Positions 44,747 to 53,322 of a stretch of DNA of 64,000 nt are shown one piece after another. Where the stretch lies: the NCBI RefSeq assembly GCF_002377905.1, contig NZ_DFQS01000072.1, forward strand, positions 1 through 64,000, read 5' to 3'. The position numbers and the translations under genes were made by a program. This stretch comes from Psychrobacter sp. UBA3483 (GTDB lineage: Bacteria > Pseudomonadota > Gammaproteobacteria > Pseudomonadales > Moraxellaceae). The notes under the pieces were generated by a model, which did not search any database, was not told the DNA's origin, and worked only from the letters and a program-made list of their open reading frames with translations. Each line of letters starts with the position of its first letter. Position 1 is the first letter of the stretch.

Positions 44747-45841
44747 TTAATGCTTTTCCCTCGTCAGGGAGTTACTAGAGACTAAAAATGGTTCGTCGCT
44801 TAATATATTTATAATATTATACTTGTCTTTTGCTTTTTCAAAACCTGATATTTGCATAAAGCTTTCTGATAGATGGCTCTTAAAGCGTTGCCATTCTCTT
44901 GAGATAAATTCTCTAATAGGATTACTATACTTTGGATTTTTACGCCTTTGGTCAAACAGCGTTAATATCTCTGGTGTAATTTCAGGAAAGTTAGAGAGTA
45001 GGAAGTCTTTATAGAAAAACTGGTATTTAGAGGTATATTTATTGTCTGTGAGCCAAGGTTTGTTATTGCTAATAAAATGGATAATATAAGGGTCTATTGT
45101 GTCTGTAAATTTATAAGTAAGTTTATTTATTTGCCAATTAAAGTCAAATGGTAGTAGTTCAATTTCGTTAAGCAAGACTCTATTAAGTGCAGTTTGATCG
45201 TGGCATTGTAAGCTACCAGCATTGTCAATTGCATAGTTGAAGACTCTAGATAGCACTTCAGCTTTCACATAGTTCTTTGTGTTAAAAACTAACACTCCTG
45301 AATTACGATAGATATGATTAGATTCATGATAAGATTTGACATATTTATCGACTACTTTATCTACTCTCGTTTGTTTTCCGTTAAATGAAGAGCGGAATTT
45401 TAACTCCATGATGTCAGAGGCTGCTGCTACGCAAAAACTGGGTTTAAAGTTTTTTACGTGCTCCAATAAATCAGGATAGAAAGGCTTTCTAATGTACGTA
45501 TCTGCATCTAAATATATAATATACTCATAAGTATCTTCAAAAATCTGTGGCAAAAATAGACGATAATAAGCGGCGAGACTGAGTCGGCCTACAGGAAGAG
45601 AGTCTATACCGCTGATTGCTAGTTCAATGAAACGAATCTGTTTTTTCTTTAAGCTTTTAGGTACTCTACTAATATCTGGCATACATATGCAGATATCGCA
45701 TGGCAAATCAGGATGTAGGTTTATAAACTGTTCAGTAGCAAATAAAGCATACGGTAGATAGTTATCATCAACACAGAAAGCTATGGTATTAGTATGTTTG
45801 GCTTCGCCAATTTGGTTAGAAATCGTTGCAGATACGTTCAT
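44747..45841 (-). CDS. Family 8 glycosyltransferase
   Basis: A 364-residue GT8. The nucleotide-sugar fold starts at FCVDDNYLPYALFATEQFI, the metal DxD is YLDADTY (112-114), CHDQTALNRVL is in the acceptor region, and the late PYIIHFISNNKPW is the GT8 HFxxxKPW-type motif. GT8 enzymes usually add glucose or galactose to LPS cores or glycogenin-like acceptors. The gene is markedly AT-rich compared with housekeeping genes around it (for example 14 G/C in the 60 bases from 45301). No terminator or ribosome site is notable. Confidence 0.82.
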   Translation of the reverse strand: MNVSATISNQIGEAKHTNTIAFCVDDNYLPYALFATEQFINLHPDLPCDICICMPDISRVPKSLKKKQIRFIELAISGIDSLPVGRLSLAAYYRLFLPQIFEDTYEYIIYLDADTYIRKPFYPDLLEHVKNFKPSFCVAAASDIMELKFRSSFNGKQTRVDKVVDKYVKSYHESNHIYRNSGVLVFNTKNYVKAEVLSRVFNYAIDNAGSLQCHDQTALNRVLLNEIELLPFDFNWQINKLTYKFTDTIDPYIIHFISNNKPWLTDNKYTSKYQFFYKDFLLSNFPEITPEILTLFDQRRKNPKYSNPIREFISREWQRFKSHLSESFMQISGFEKAKDKYNIINILSDEPFLVSSNSLTREKH

Positions 45842-45982
45842 AGAATTGAAAACCGTTAATTGTTGTCTTACTTATAGATTTAAATAACTACCAGTTATGT
45901 TAGTTCTCTTTAAATAATAATGCTTGTAACGAAAAGAAAAAGTTTATTAAATTAAAGGTTTGATAAAAAAATAAATTAGAAG

Positions 45983-46681
45983 TTAATACACGATAAAAAA
46001 TATTGCTAATATTAAAATGATTGATAAAAATAAAAGTATTAACACTCTGTTTCTTCGCCGTATCTTTTGCCGTTTAAGTTTAGTATGACCACGGCTGGCT
46101 TGATATTGTTCAATATAGATCTCACCATCATAGTCTTTATCGAATATTTTTATATAACCGGGATTGAGTGCTTCTACGGTTAAAGTGTCGCCAAGTTTCT
46201 CCATAGCGACATCCAAACTGTCTTGGTCCACTTGTGTTTGTTTGCCGTCTACTTGTTCGGTTATCCATTGTTCTACTAAAGCCATAGTATTGGCAGTATT
46301 GCTAAAAAACATAGTACTAGCCAGGTAGTCGTGCGACATACCTGGCATCCCTTTAGTCTTATAAAATGCGACATCAGCATTAATACTATTAAAATAATCT
46401 AAAGGTTTTTTGACCAGTGCATCGGCATCTAAATACAGAATATTTTTATTAGGGAACTTCTTTAAACACTCTAAAATGAAGTGTGGTTTGATGCGAGTAT
46501 TCGCTTCCCAGTAACCTGCATCTTCCACTTCTTTAAAGTAGTAATTGAGGTTAAATTCATCGAGTGATTGCTTTAGATTTAAAGCATGACTGCGATAACC
46601 ATCGGTATAAAAACAACATACGATAAAGCTATCCGAAGCACTGATTTTTTCAAAAGACGATGGAGTTGAAGCTGAAGTCAT
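45983..46681 (-). CDS. Putative nucleotide-sugar transferase with C-terminal membrane anchor
   Basis: A 232-residue protein with a small GT-A-like fold: CCFYTDGYRSHALNLKQSLDEF, EANTRIKPHFILECL and the DxD in NILYLDADALVKKPLDYF (85-87), then VDQDSLD. Residues 212-232 form a single hydrophobic helix (RVLILLFLSIILILAIFFIVY) preceded by a very basic KRQKIRRRNR, an unusual tail anchor for a glycosyltransferase. It is AT-rich like its neighbour and probably acts on the LOS or a surface glycan. No family name is certain. Confidence 0.7.
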   Translation of the reverse strand: MTSASTPSSFEKISASDSFIVCCFYTDGYRSHALNLKQSLDEFNLNYYFKEVEDAGYWEANTRIKPHFILECLKKFPNKNILYLDADALVKKPLDYFNSINADVAFYKTKGMPGMSHDYLASTMFFSNTANTMALVEQWITEQVDGKQTQVDQDSLDVAMEKLGDTLTVEALNPGYIKIFDKDYDGEIYIEQYQASRGHTKLKRQKIRRRNRVLILLFLSIILILAIFFIVY

Positions 46682-46944
46682 GGAAAGCTCTATAGATTTA
46701 ATAATAAAACATGAATGATAAGGTTTTTCGGCGCTATATTAGATAAGTATTTCAAATATATCCAGTAGTATTGTTAACAATTCTTAATTTAGATTTTTCT
46801 AAACAGTAAAATCGCTTTTCTTTGCCATCCACTCGGTGCTGTCATTTAATACAAACCCTATTCGTAAATGTTTATATATTGATCGAAGCTTATATCTGAG
46901 CAAAATTTCTTGTCTAATAATTCATTTAGAGAATAAAAAAGTAA

Positions 46945-47793
46945 TCAATTCAGTTCATTGAATAGATCTTGAGAGACTGGTGAATGATTTATAACAGGTA
47001 CGTTATTTTCTTTATAAGTCTTACCCAGCAGGTTAAAAGACGGCACAATCCGATCAGTGATTGCCTTATCTAATTTACAAGGCGCGCTATCGTCTTTATT
47101 CTCATAAAATCGAGGTTGGTCACTATTCAATAAATCAATCCCATATAGGTGAATCGCACCAGCGTGACGTGAATAAGCCAACTGGGCTGCGACGTACGCT
47201 ACTGTTCCTGCTTCTATAAATCCATACGTTATATCTAAAGACAGACCGATAGGCGCAGGCTTATGCTGCATGCTGATAACAAAGTTGGGATGATCGGCTA
47301 ATAATGCTAATGGTATTTTTTTATTAGGTGAGAATGGTATTGATAGCAGTCTACCAAACCAAGACTGATTTGTTTTCACGGTCCAAGGTCTATCGGCAGG
47401 ATAGATAATATGCATTGCGTTATGGTATTTGCTTATGATGTTTGGACAAGCGATTGCTAATGCTTCAAACACTGCCAGAGTGGAATATAAAGGCTGGCCT
47501 GTGTAGTACTTGTTTAGAATATCTGGTTGATGTTTGACGAAGCGCGCATCACTAATGACATAACCGACTATATTGGCAAAATTGTATTGAGTCATTAGGC
47601 TAATACTACCATTCACAAAAATAGTTGCCGTATCTACTAAGTCCGCAAATGCTAAATCTGCAATCGATGGCCCAGAAGCAATAATATTGACTGCTTGCTG
47701 ATGAAGATTTTGTTCGGCTTCTCTTGCATCAAAAGCAGAAATAGAGACACTTTGATTGTCAATATTAAAGGTGGCGCTAGGAGGTAGTTCCAT
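46945..47793 (-). CDS. GT42/MptE-like putative LPS biosynthesis protein
   Basis: A 282-residue protein. NIIASGPSIADLAF near residue 37 is the GPS nucleotide loop of the GT42 sialyltransferase/DUF115 (MptE-like) group, and AQLAYSRHAGAIHLYGIDLLNSDQPRFYEN near 208 matches the later YLSGIDFY-type motif of that fold. It is likely a glycosyltransferase using an activated acid sugar such as a sialic acid or Kdo-like donor, but this is a fold-level guess. It sits within the envelope glycan block, just after the 47823 glycosyltransferase in transcription order. Confidence 0.55.
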   Translation of the reverse strand: MELPPSATFNIDNQSVSISAFDAREAEQNLHQQAVNIIASGPSIADLAFADLVDTATIFVNGSISLMTQYNFANIVGYVISDARFVKHQPDILNKYYTGQPLYSTLAVFEALAIACPNIISKYHNAMHIIYPADRPWTVKTNQSWFGRLLSIPFSPNKKIPLALLADHPNFVISMQHKPAPIGLSLDITYGFIEAGTVAYVAAQLAYSRHAGAIHLYGIDLLNSDQPRFYENKDDSAPCKLDKAITDRIVPSFNLLGKTYKENNVPVINHSPVSQDLFNELN

Positions 47794-47822
47794 GTTTGGT
47801 TCCAGATGTTTCTATAACTTAA

Positions 47823-48623
47823 TTACACCCAATACTCTTGCAACCAAGGGCTAGGCTTCACATGACGATACCATTTACCACCGCCACCTTTAATGGCGTC
47901 TGGCGGATTAATCTCACCATGAAAAATGACAATTTTTGCGCCATCAGGTAGCGTCGGAGCACGTACGAAATTTAAAGGAGTAGGTGCCATACACTGATAT
48001 TTAAAACTGACACACCAGTTTTTATCCCAGTACTCTAGGTGATGATGCTCACGCAGATAGTTAGAAAGATATGCCTGCTCATGACGAACCTGTGTGCGAA
48101 TAGTTTCAAAGTTGCGCTCAAAGTTTGCGAGCAAATCAGGATAGTTACCCATACCGATGTTAAAACGATAAACCGAGCTATTACCGATCATGCGCCATGG
48201 CTTTTTCCAGTCACGAATAATGATCACGCTGTCTTCATACTCAGCTTTATAAGTGAAAAAAGCATCAATATTATCGACGATAACGATATCGATGTCTAAG
48301 AATAAGGCAACGCCTTTTAAATCATATAACTCTGGCTTAAAAGTGGTCAGTTTTTTCCAGCCACGTTCAGGGCCTGCTGGTAAATCCATTTCAGGTATGG
48401 GGTAACAAGCAACTGCAGGGTTAATGCCCATACTATCGTCGGTGAGACAGACCATCTGAAAATCAAGGGTTAAGTGACGGCTGACCATATTATAAAGACG
48501 GTTGACGTATTCAGGACCATATTTATCGCCCCATTTCATACAAATAATATAACGCTGCTCGGCAGTGCTATGATCGGTTTGTATTTGCTCGGTCGATGAA
48601 AGGCTGGTTACGTCAGTCGCCAT
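47823..48623 (-). CDS. Putative glycosyltransferase (GT8-like fold)
   Basis: A 266-residue protein of the group found in LOS/LPS loci of Moraxellaceae. YIICMKWGDKYGPEYVNRLYNMV is the nucleotide-binding start, ALFLDIDIVIVDNID holds a DxD (110-112), and NSSVYRFNIG and VIFHGEINPPDA close the domain. It would transfer a sugar from a nucleotide donor. The next gene in transcription order, the GT42-like one, begins about 30 bases after its stop, so the two form an operon. Confidence 0.75.
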   Translation of the reverse strand: MATDVTSLSSTEQIQTDHSTAEQRYIICMKWGDKYGPEYVNRLYNMVSRHLTLDFQMVCLTDDSMGINPAVACYPIPEMDLPAGPERGWKKLTTFKPELYDLKGVALFLDIDIVIVDNIDAFFTYKAEYEDSVIIIRDWKKPWRMIGNSSVYRFNIGMGNYPDLLANFERNFETIRTQVRHEQAYLSNYLREHHHLEYWDKNWCVSFKYQCMAPTPLNFVRAPTLPDGAKIVIFHGEINPPDAIKGGGGKWYRHVKPSPWLQEYWV

Positions 48624-48774
48624 AATGTACTCATATTAAAGTTAATGAAGAGTTGCTCAGTCACTATTCAGTCAAAAAATATCCTAATAGATGACCGCTT
48701 GCTCATATTAGCATAGCTATCATTAACGATATTTCTAGATGCTTAACTGATTGTACGAATGTTGCTCATTAGAA

Positions 48775-49740
48775 TTAAACTTCAGGATTATTAGAAACTT
48801 GCTTATCAGTATGTAAGGCAGGTTTTTGGATATTGTCGTTGATAAAATCAGCCAAAGCTTTTTCGTCAGCCCTATAAGGGTTGTCTAATAAAGGAATTTG
48901 TTTAAAACGGCGATAACCCCACATATAATGACTGTAATGGGCTTCAATCATATGCTGCATGGCAATATTGAGCGCATGAGCAGCGGTTTCAGTATTGCGA
49001 TCGTATAGCGCAGGGTCGTCTAACTTATAACAATAAATGTCAAAACCTTGTCCATCATCGCGGCGAATACAAGATAAACCAACTAACGCACACTTGGTTT
49101 TACTGGCAAGTTTTGACGCCAATGTGCTGGTTAAGGTTTCAATACCAAAAAAGGGCACAATTACGCCACCTGAAGGTTCAGGAACGTGATCAGGCAACAC
49201 AATACTAAAACCGCCTTGTTTTAAGGTTTTAAAGACCGCTTTGACGCCACTACCATCGGTCGGAACCAGTGTCGCATTAAGACGCGAGCGACCTTGCAGT
49301 ACAAAGTCGTTGGTAAGCTCACCTTTAACTGGCTTATACATAATCGTTGGCGCGCCAAACTGATTAAGCCACGCGTTCATCATCTCCCACGTACCCAAAT
49401 GCGGGACAATCGCCAGCATACCATTAGGATTGGCAAGCCCTTCTGATAAATACTCTTTATTATGCACGTCACGAATCTGGGCAATGCTCCACTGCGGTGG
49501 CATCGCCCAGCTTTTAATAGATTCGATACTGGTTAAACATTGATGATAAATAATCTTTTTGGTTAATACGCGTTTTTGATGAGCAGATAACGACGGCGCA
49601 ACTAATGCGATATTGATACGCACAGTACGCATAATGCTAACGTTTGGCATCTTTAGTATTATCCAGGCAACAAAACGTGCCAGCATCTGCAAAACAGACA
49701 GTGGCACGAATTTGAAGATATGATATGGATTCATGACCAT
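48775..49740 (-). CDS. LpxL/HtrB-family acyltransferase
   Basis: A 321-residue lysophospholipid-acyltransferase-like protein of the lipid A late acyltransferase family. The catalytic HxxxxE/D box is HLGTWE (H114, E119), and GSGVKAVFKTLKQGGFSIVLPDHVPEPSGGVIVPFFGIE and YMWGYRRFKQIPL match LpxL. The N-terminal membrane helix VLQMLARFVAWIILK is present. Such enzymes add a secondary acyl chain to Kdo-lipid A. It lies upstream of the glycan genes in transcription order and just downstream of aspS. Chain length specificity is not readable. Confidence 0.87.
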   Translation of the reverse strand: MVMNPYHIFKFVPLSVLQMLARFVAWIILKMPNVSIMRTVRINIALVAPSLSAHQKRVLTKKIIYHQCLTSIESIKSWAMPPQWSIAQIRDVHNKEYLSEGLANPNGMLAIVPHLGTWEMMNAWLNQFGAPTIMYKPVKGELTNDFVLQGRSRLNATLVPTDGSGVKAVFKTLKQGGFSIVLPDHVPEPSGGVIVPFFGIETLTSTLASKLASKTKCALVGLSCIRRDDGQGFDIYCYKLDDPALYDRNTETAAHALNIAMQHMIEAHYSHYMWGYRRFKQIPLLDNPYRADEKALADFINDNIQKPALHTDKQVSNNPEV

Positions 49741-49801
49741 TCACATGGTGATGAATCACATAATGGGCAATATAAAGAATATCTGCGCATGACTAAACCA
49801 T

Positions 49802-51643
49802 TTATTGTGCAGGTTTATTGGTATCAGGCTGAGCCTTTTCGCGTACACGGATACCAAGTTCACGTAGCTGTTTGCTATCTACCGGCGCAGGCGCTTGCGT
49901 CAATGGGTCTTCAGCCGTTTTGGTTTTAGGGAAGGCAATCACGTCACGGATAGAGCTTGCGCCGACCATCAGCATAATAAGGCGATCCAAACCAAAGGCT
50001 AAGCCACCATGCGGCGGCGCACCGAATTTTAGGGCATCAAGTAAGAAGCTAAATTTCTCTTCGGCCTCAGCCTCATCGATACCTAGCGCTTCAAATACCG
50101 CTTTTTGCATCTCAAGGGTATTGATACGTAAGCTACCACCGCCGATTTCAGTACCGTTTAACACCATATCATAAGCGATAGAAAGCGCTGATTCAGGATT
50201 GGTTTTTAATTCTTCAACAGACCCTTTTGGTTTGGTAAACGGATGGTGCATTGACGTCCAGCGTCCATCATCCGTTTCTTCAAACATTGGGAAGTCAGTC
50301 ACCCAAAGAGGCGCCCATTCGCAGGTCAGCATGTCTAAGTCTAGACCAATTTTTTGACGTAACGCACCGATGGCATCGTTGACGACACTGGCTTTATCAG
50401 CACCGAAGAAGATAATATCATTACTCTCTGCACCCGTACGCTCAATCAAGCTTGCCAATACGTCATCAGTCATGTTTTTGATGATAGGCGACTGTAGACC
50501 AGATTCTTTATCCACGCCGTTGTTGATGTTGCTGGCGTCGTTGACTTTAATATAAGCCAAACCACGCGCACCATAAATACCAACAAACTTGGTATAAGCA
50601 TCGATTTGCTTACGGCTGAGCGAAGCGCCGCCAGGGATACGTAGGGCAGCAACGCGGCCTTTAGGATCGTTAGCAGGTCCAGCAAAGACTTTAAAATCAA
50701 CGTCTTTCATTAAATCAGCAACGTCGACCAGTTTTAATGGAATACGTAAGTCAGGCTTGTCTGAGGCATAGTCGCGCATGGCTTCCGCGTAAGTCATACG
50801 TGGGAAGTCTTCAAACTCAACATCCAGCATGGTTTTAAATAGATGTTTGATAAGACCTTCGTTGATATTCATGATTTCTTCTTCATTTAAGAAAGAAGTC
50901 TCAATATCGACTTGGGTAAATTCAGGCTGACGGTCAGCACGTAAGTCTTCGTCACGGAAACACTTAGCGATTTGATAATAACGATCAAATCCTGACACCA
51001 TCAATAACTGTTTAAATAGCTGTGGTGACTGCGGCAGGGCAAAGAAGTTACCCGGGCGAGTGCGTGAAGGCACCAGATAATCGCGTGCGCCTTCTGGTGT
51101 GGCACGAGTCAAGATGGGGGTTTCAACGTCTAAGAAACCATGGTCGTCTAGATAACGACGAATCGTTGAGGTGGCTTTAGCACGAAAAACCATACGCTCT
51201 TGCATTTGCGGACGACGCATATCAAGGTAGCGATATTTTAAACGCAAATCTTCTGATACCGTGGTTTTCTCATCATTTAATGGGAAAGGCGGTGTTTCAG
51301 ATTTCGCCAATACTTCAATCTCTTTGCCCAATAGCTCAATTTGACCACTGGTCATATTAGCGTTTTCAGTACCTTCGTAACGACGGCGAACGCGACCGGT
51401 AATTTTTAAAACATATTCAGGACGTACCGCATCAGCAGTCGCGAACGCTTCTGGCGTATCTGGGTCAACGACGACCTGCAAGATACCCGCGCGGTCACGC
51501 ATGTCTAAGAAAATCACGCCACCGTGATCGCGACGACGATGTACCCAGCCTACGATGCTAATGGTTTGCTCAAGTAAGCTTTCGGTTACAGCGCCGCAAT
51601 ATTCGTCTCGGTATTCGCTATGCGTCATAGTGCTTTGCGTCAT
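49802..51643 (-). CDS. aspS: Aspartyl-tRNA synthetase
   Basis: A 613-residue class II synthetase of the bacterial type. The OB-fold anticodon domain (VGWVHRRRDHGGVIFLDMRDR) comes first, then motif 2 (IAKCFRDEDLRADRQPEFTQVDIETSF), the bacterial GAD insertion domain, and motif 3 (GLAFGLDRLIMLM). A second ATG is five codons in. Whether it also charges tRNA-Asn cannot be told from the sequence. The LpxL-type gene starts about 62 bases after its stop, so they may be co-transcribed. Confidence 0.97.
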   Translation of the reverse strand: MTQSTMTHSEYRDEYCGAVTESLLEQTISIVGWVHRRRDHGGVIFLDMRDRAGILQVVVDPDTPEAFATADAVRPEYVLKITGRVRRRYEGTENANMTSGQIELLGKEIEVLAKSETPPFPLNDEKTTVSEDLRLKYRYLDMRRPQMQERMVFRAKATSTIRRYLDDHGFLDVETPILTRATPEGARDYLVPSRTRPGNFFALPQSPQLFKQLLMVSGFDRYYQIAKCFRDEDLRADRQPEFTQVDIETSFLNEEEIMNINEGLIKHLFKTMLDVEFEDFPRMTYAEAMRDYASDKPDLRIPLKLVDVADLMKDVDFKVFAGPANDPKGRVAALRIPGGASLSRKQIDAYTKFVGIYGARGLAYIKVNDASNINNGVDKESGLQSPIIKNMTDDVLASLIERTGAESNDIIFFGADKASVVNDAIGALRQKIGLDLDMLTCEWAPLWVTDFPMFEETDDGRWTSMHHPFTKPKGSVEELKTNPESALSIAYDMVLNGTEIGGGSLRINTLEMQKAVFEALGIDEAEAEEKFSFLLDALKFGAPPHGGLAFGLDRLIMLMVGASSIRDVIAFPKTKTAEDPLTQAPAPVDSKQLRELGIRVREKAQPDTNKPAQ

Positions 51644-52051
51644 AATATAATTATCCAGTTGTCAGCCCAATTCGAAATATAATAATGCAGCCGCTAGCGT
51701 GTAATATAAGCGCCGTGCCTTTGAGCATTTAGCTAAAAAAGCACGAATAACGCGATATAAGACAAATGGTCATCACGTTGGCTGCAGAAAATTTGGTGTA
51801 AACGCATATTATGCCTAATCTGCCTTTGTTATACAACCTGTGGCGTCCAATCAGTAGTGTTCAAACGAAGTGCAGGGACGTATCAGTAGTAGACGTATTT
51901 ATTCAGTAATATTTGTCTTGGGTTAAATATTGTCATTTTGCTTGAAAATACTAGCCACTGTGCGCATATCAAGCTAACTTATTAGACCGTATTAAAACCA
52001 CTTCAATTATCTATTAAAATTATTTATTTCAACTATCAAGGAATCCTGCTT
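51644..52051. other. Divergent intergenic region between aspS and sohB
   Basis: About 400 bases with no gene seen. It contains the two opposite promoters; no compelling repeat or hairpin was found. Confidence 0.55.
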
Positions 52052-53032
52052 ATGCTTTTTCATCCTTCTAAAAATCCTGTTGAGCTAAGAGTTATTCATC
52101 TCAATAAAAGCCAAAAGCAACGTCGTGAAGATCTGATGGAGGCGACGCAAGGTAAAGCGGCGCTTAAACAACTTAAAAAGACCATGGCGAAAAAAGCCAA
52201 GCAAGCATTAAAAGTAAAAAGTAAAAGTAAAAAGAAAAATGGCGAAGAAAAGCAGCAAGTTTTTGTGCTTGATTTTGATGGCGATATCAAAGCCACGGCG
52301 GTGAAACATTTACGCGAAGAAATTAGCACACTCATCAGTACTGCTAATAAAGGCGATGAAGTTGTCGTACGCTTAGAGTCAGGAGGCGGTTTGGTTCATG
52401 GTTATGGCTTGGCAGCGGCACAATTGGCTCGTTTAAAAGATGCCGGTCTAAAGCTTACCGTCTGTGTTGACAAAGTCGCGGCCAGTGGCGGTTATATGAT
52501 GGCATGCGTCGCCGACAATATCGTTGCCGCACCCTTTGCGGTGATTGGCTCAATCGGTGTGGTCTCGCAATTACCAAACTTTCATAAATGGCTCAAAAGT
52601 CATGATGTTGATTACGAGATGTTTACTGCGGGTGATTATAAACGTACCGTGACCGTGTTTGGTGAAAATGACGCCGAAGACCGCGCTAAATATCAAGAAG
52701 AACTGGAGCAGACGCACGAGTTATTCAAACACTTCGTTAATACCTATCGCCCAACATTGGATGTCGCTAAAGTCGCTACTGGTGAGCATTGGTATGGGGA
52801 AGATGCGCTAAAACTTAACCTAATTGATAGCTTGCAAACCTCTGACAGTTATATTTTAGAGCGTATGGAAAATAATGAAGTGTATGCGCTGCATTCACGT
52901 CAAAAGCCAACGCTTGCTGAAAAATTGGGTTTGTCACAAGCCGCAGAAGCAACACTCAGCATGGCGATTGATAAGCTACCAGATGCATTGGCACGTTTTG
53001 ATTTAGACACTCGTTTAAATATCCTAAAATAA
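52052..53032 (+). CDS. sohB: SohB-like S49 peptidase lacking the N-terminal membrane anchor
   Basis: A 326-residue S49-family serine peptidase related to SppA and SohB. The catalytic Ser is in AASGGY (S145) and the Lys is in AGDYKRTVT (K197). The block VVRLESGGGLVHGYGLAAAQLARL and ATGEHWYG matches E. coli SohB almost residue for residue. The first 10 residues align with E. coli residue 30 onward, so the transmembrane helix of SohB is absent. Upstream in-frame codons to the nearest stop add no hydrophobic helix. AAGGAATCC before the ATG supports this start. It has a Lys-rich segment (KAKQALKVKSKSKKK). Confidence 0.85.
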   Translation: MLFHPSKNPVELRVIHLNKSQKQRREDLMEATQGKAALKQLKKTMAKKAKQALKVKSKSKKKNGEEKQQVFVLDFDGDIKATAVKHLREEISTLISTANKGDEVVVRLESGGGLVHGYGLAAAQLARLKDAGLKLTVCVDKVAASGGYMMACVADNIVAAPFAVIGSIGVVSQLPNFHKWLKSHDVDYEMFTAGDYKRTVTVFGENDAEDRAKYQEELEQTHELFKHFVNTYRPTLDVAKVATGEHWYGEDALKLNLIDSLQTSDSYILERMENNEVYALHSRQKPTLAEKLGLSQAAEATLSMAIDKLPDALARFDLDTRLNILK

Positions 53033-53109
53033 GTCTAAATATCATGAGGTTGCTTGATAGTTAGCGTTTTAACATTCCAACACTGAATCGTGCATTGTTT
53101 GTATTTTGT

Positions 53110-53142
53110 AAAAGGCGTGTCCTAGCGGGTCGCGCCTTTTTT
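53110..53142 (+). terminator. Rho-independent terminator of sohB
   Basis: An 8-bp stem AAAAGGCG / CGCCTTTT with a 15-base loop and six T. Confidence 0.7.
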
Positions 53143-53322
53143 GCTGTTTAATCCCAAATGCTGTGTTATAAATGGGACAGATAAAACAGAGTATACGCAC
53201 GTACACTATAAAGTCTCATTAATCTTTTTATGAAATCTCGATATATAAAGTATTGATATATAGAATCTTGATGTGAATTTTATAAGAGCCATTAATCATC
53301 AGTAAAGAAAAGGATGTCAACT

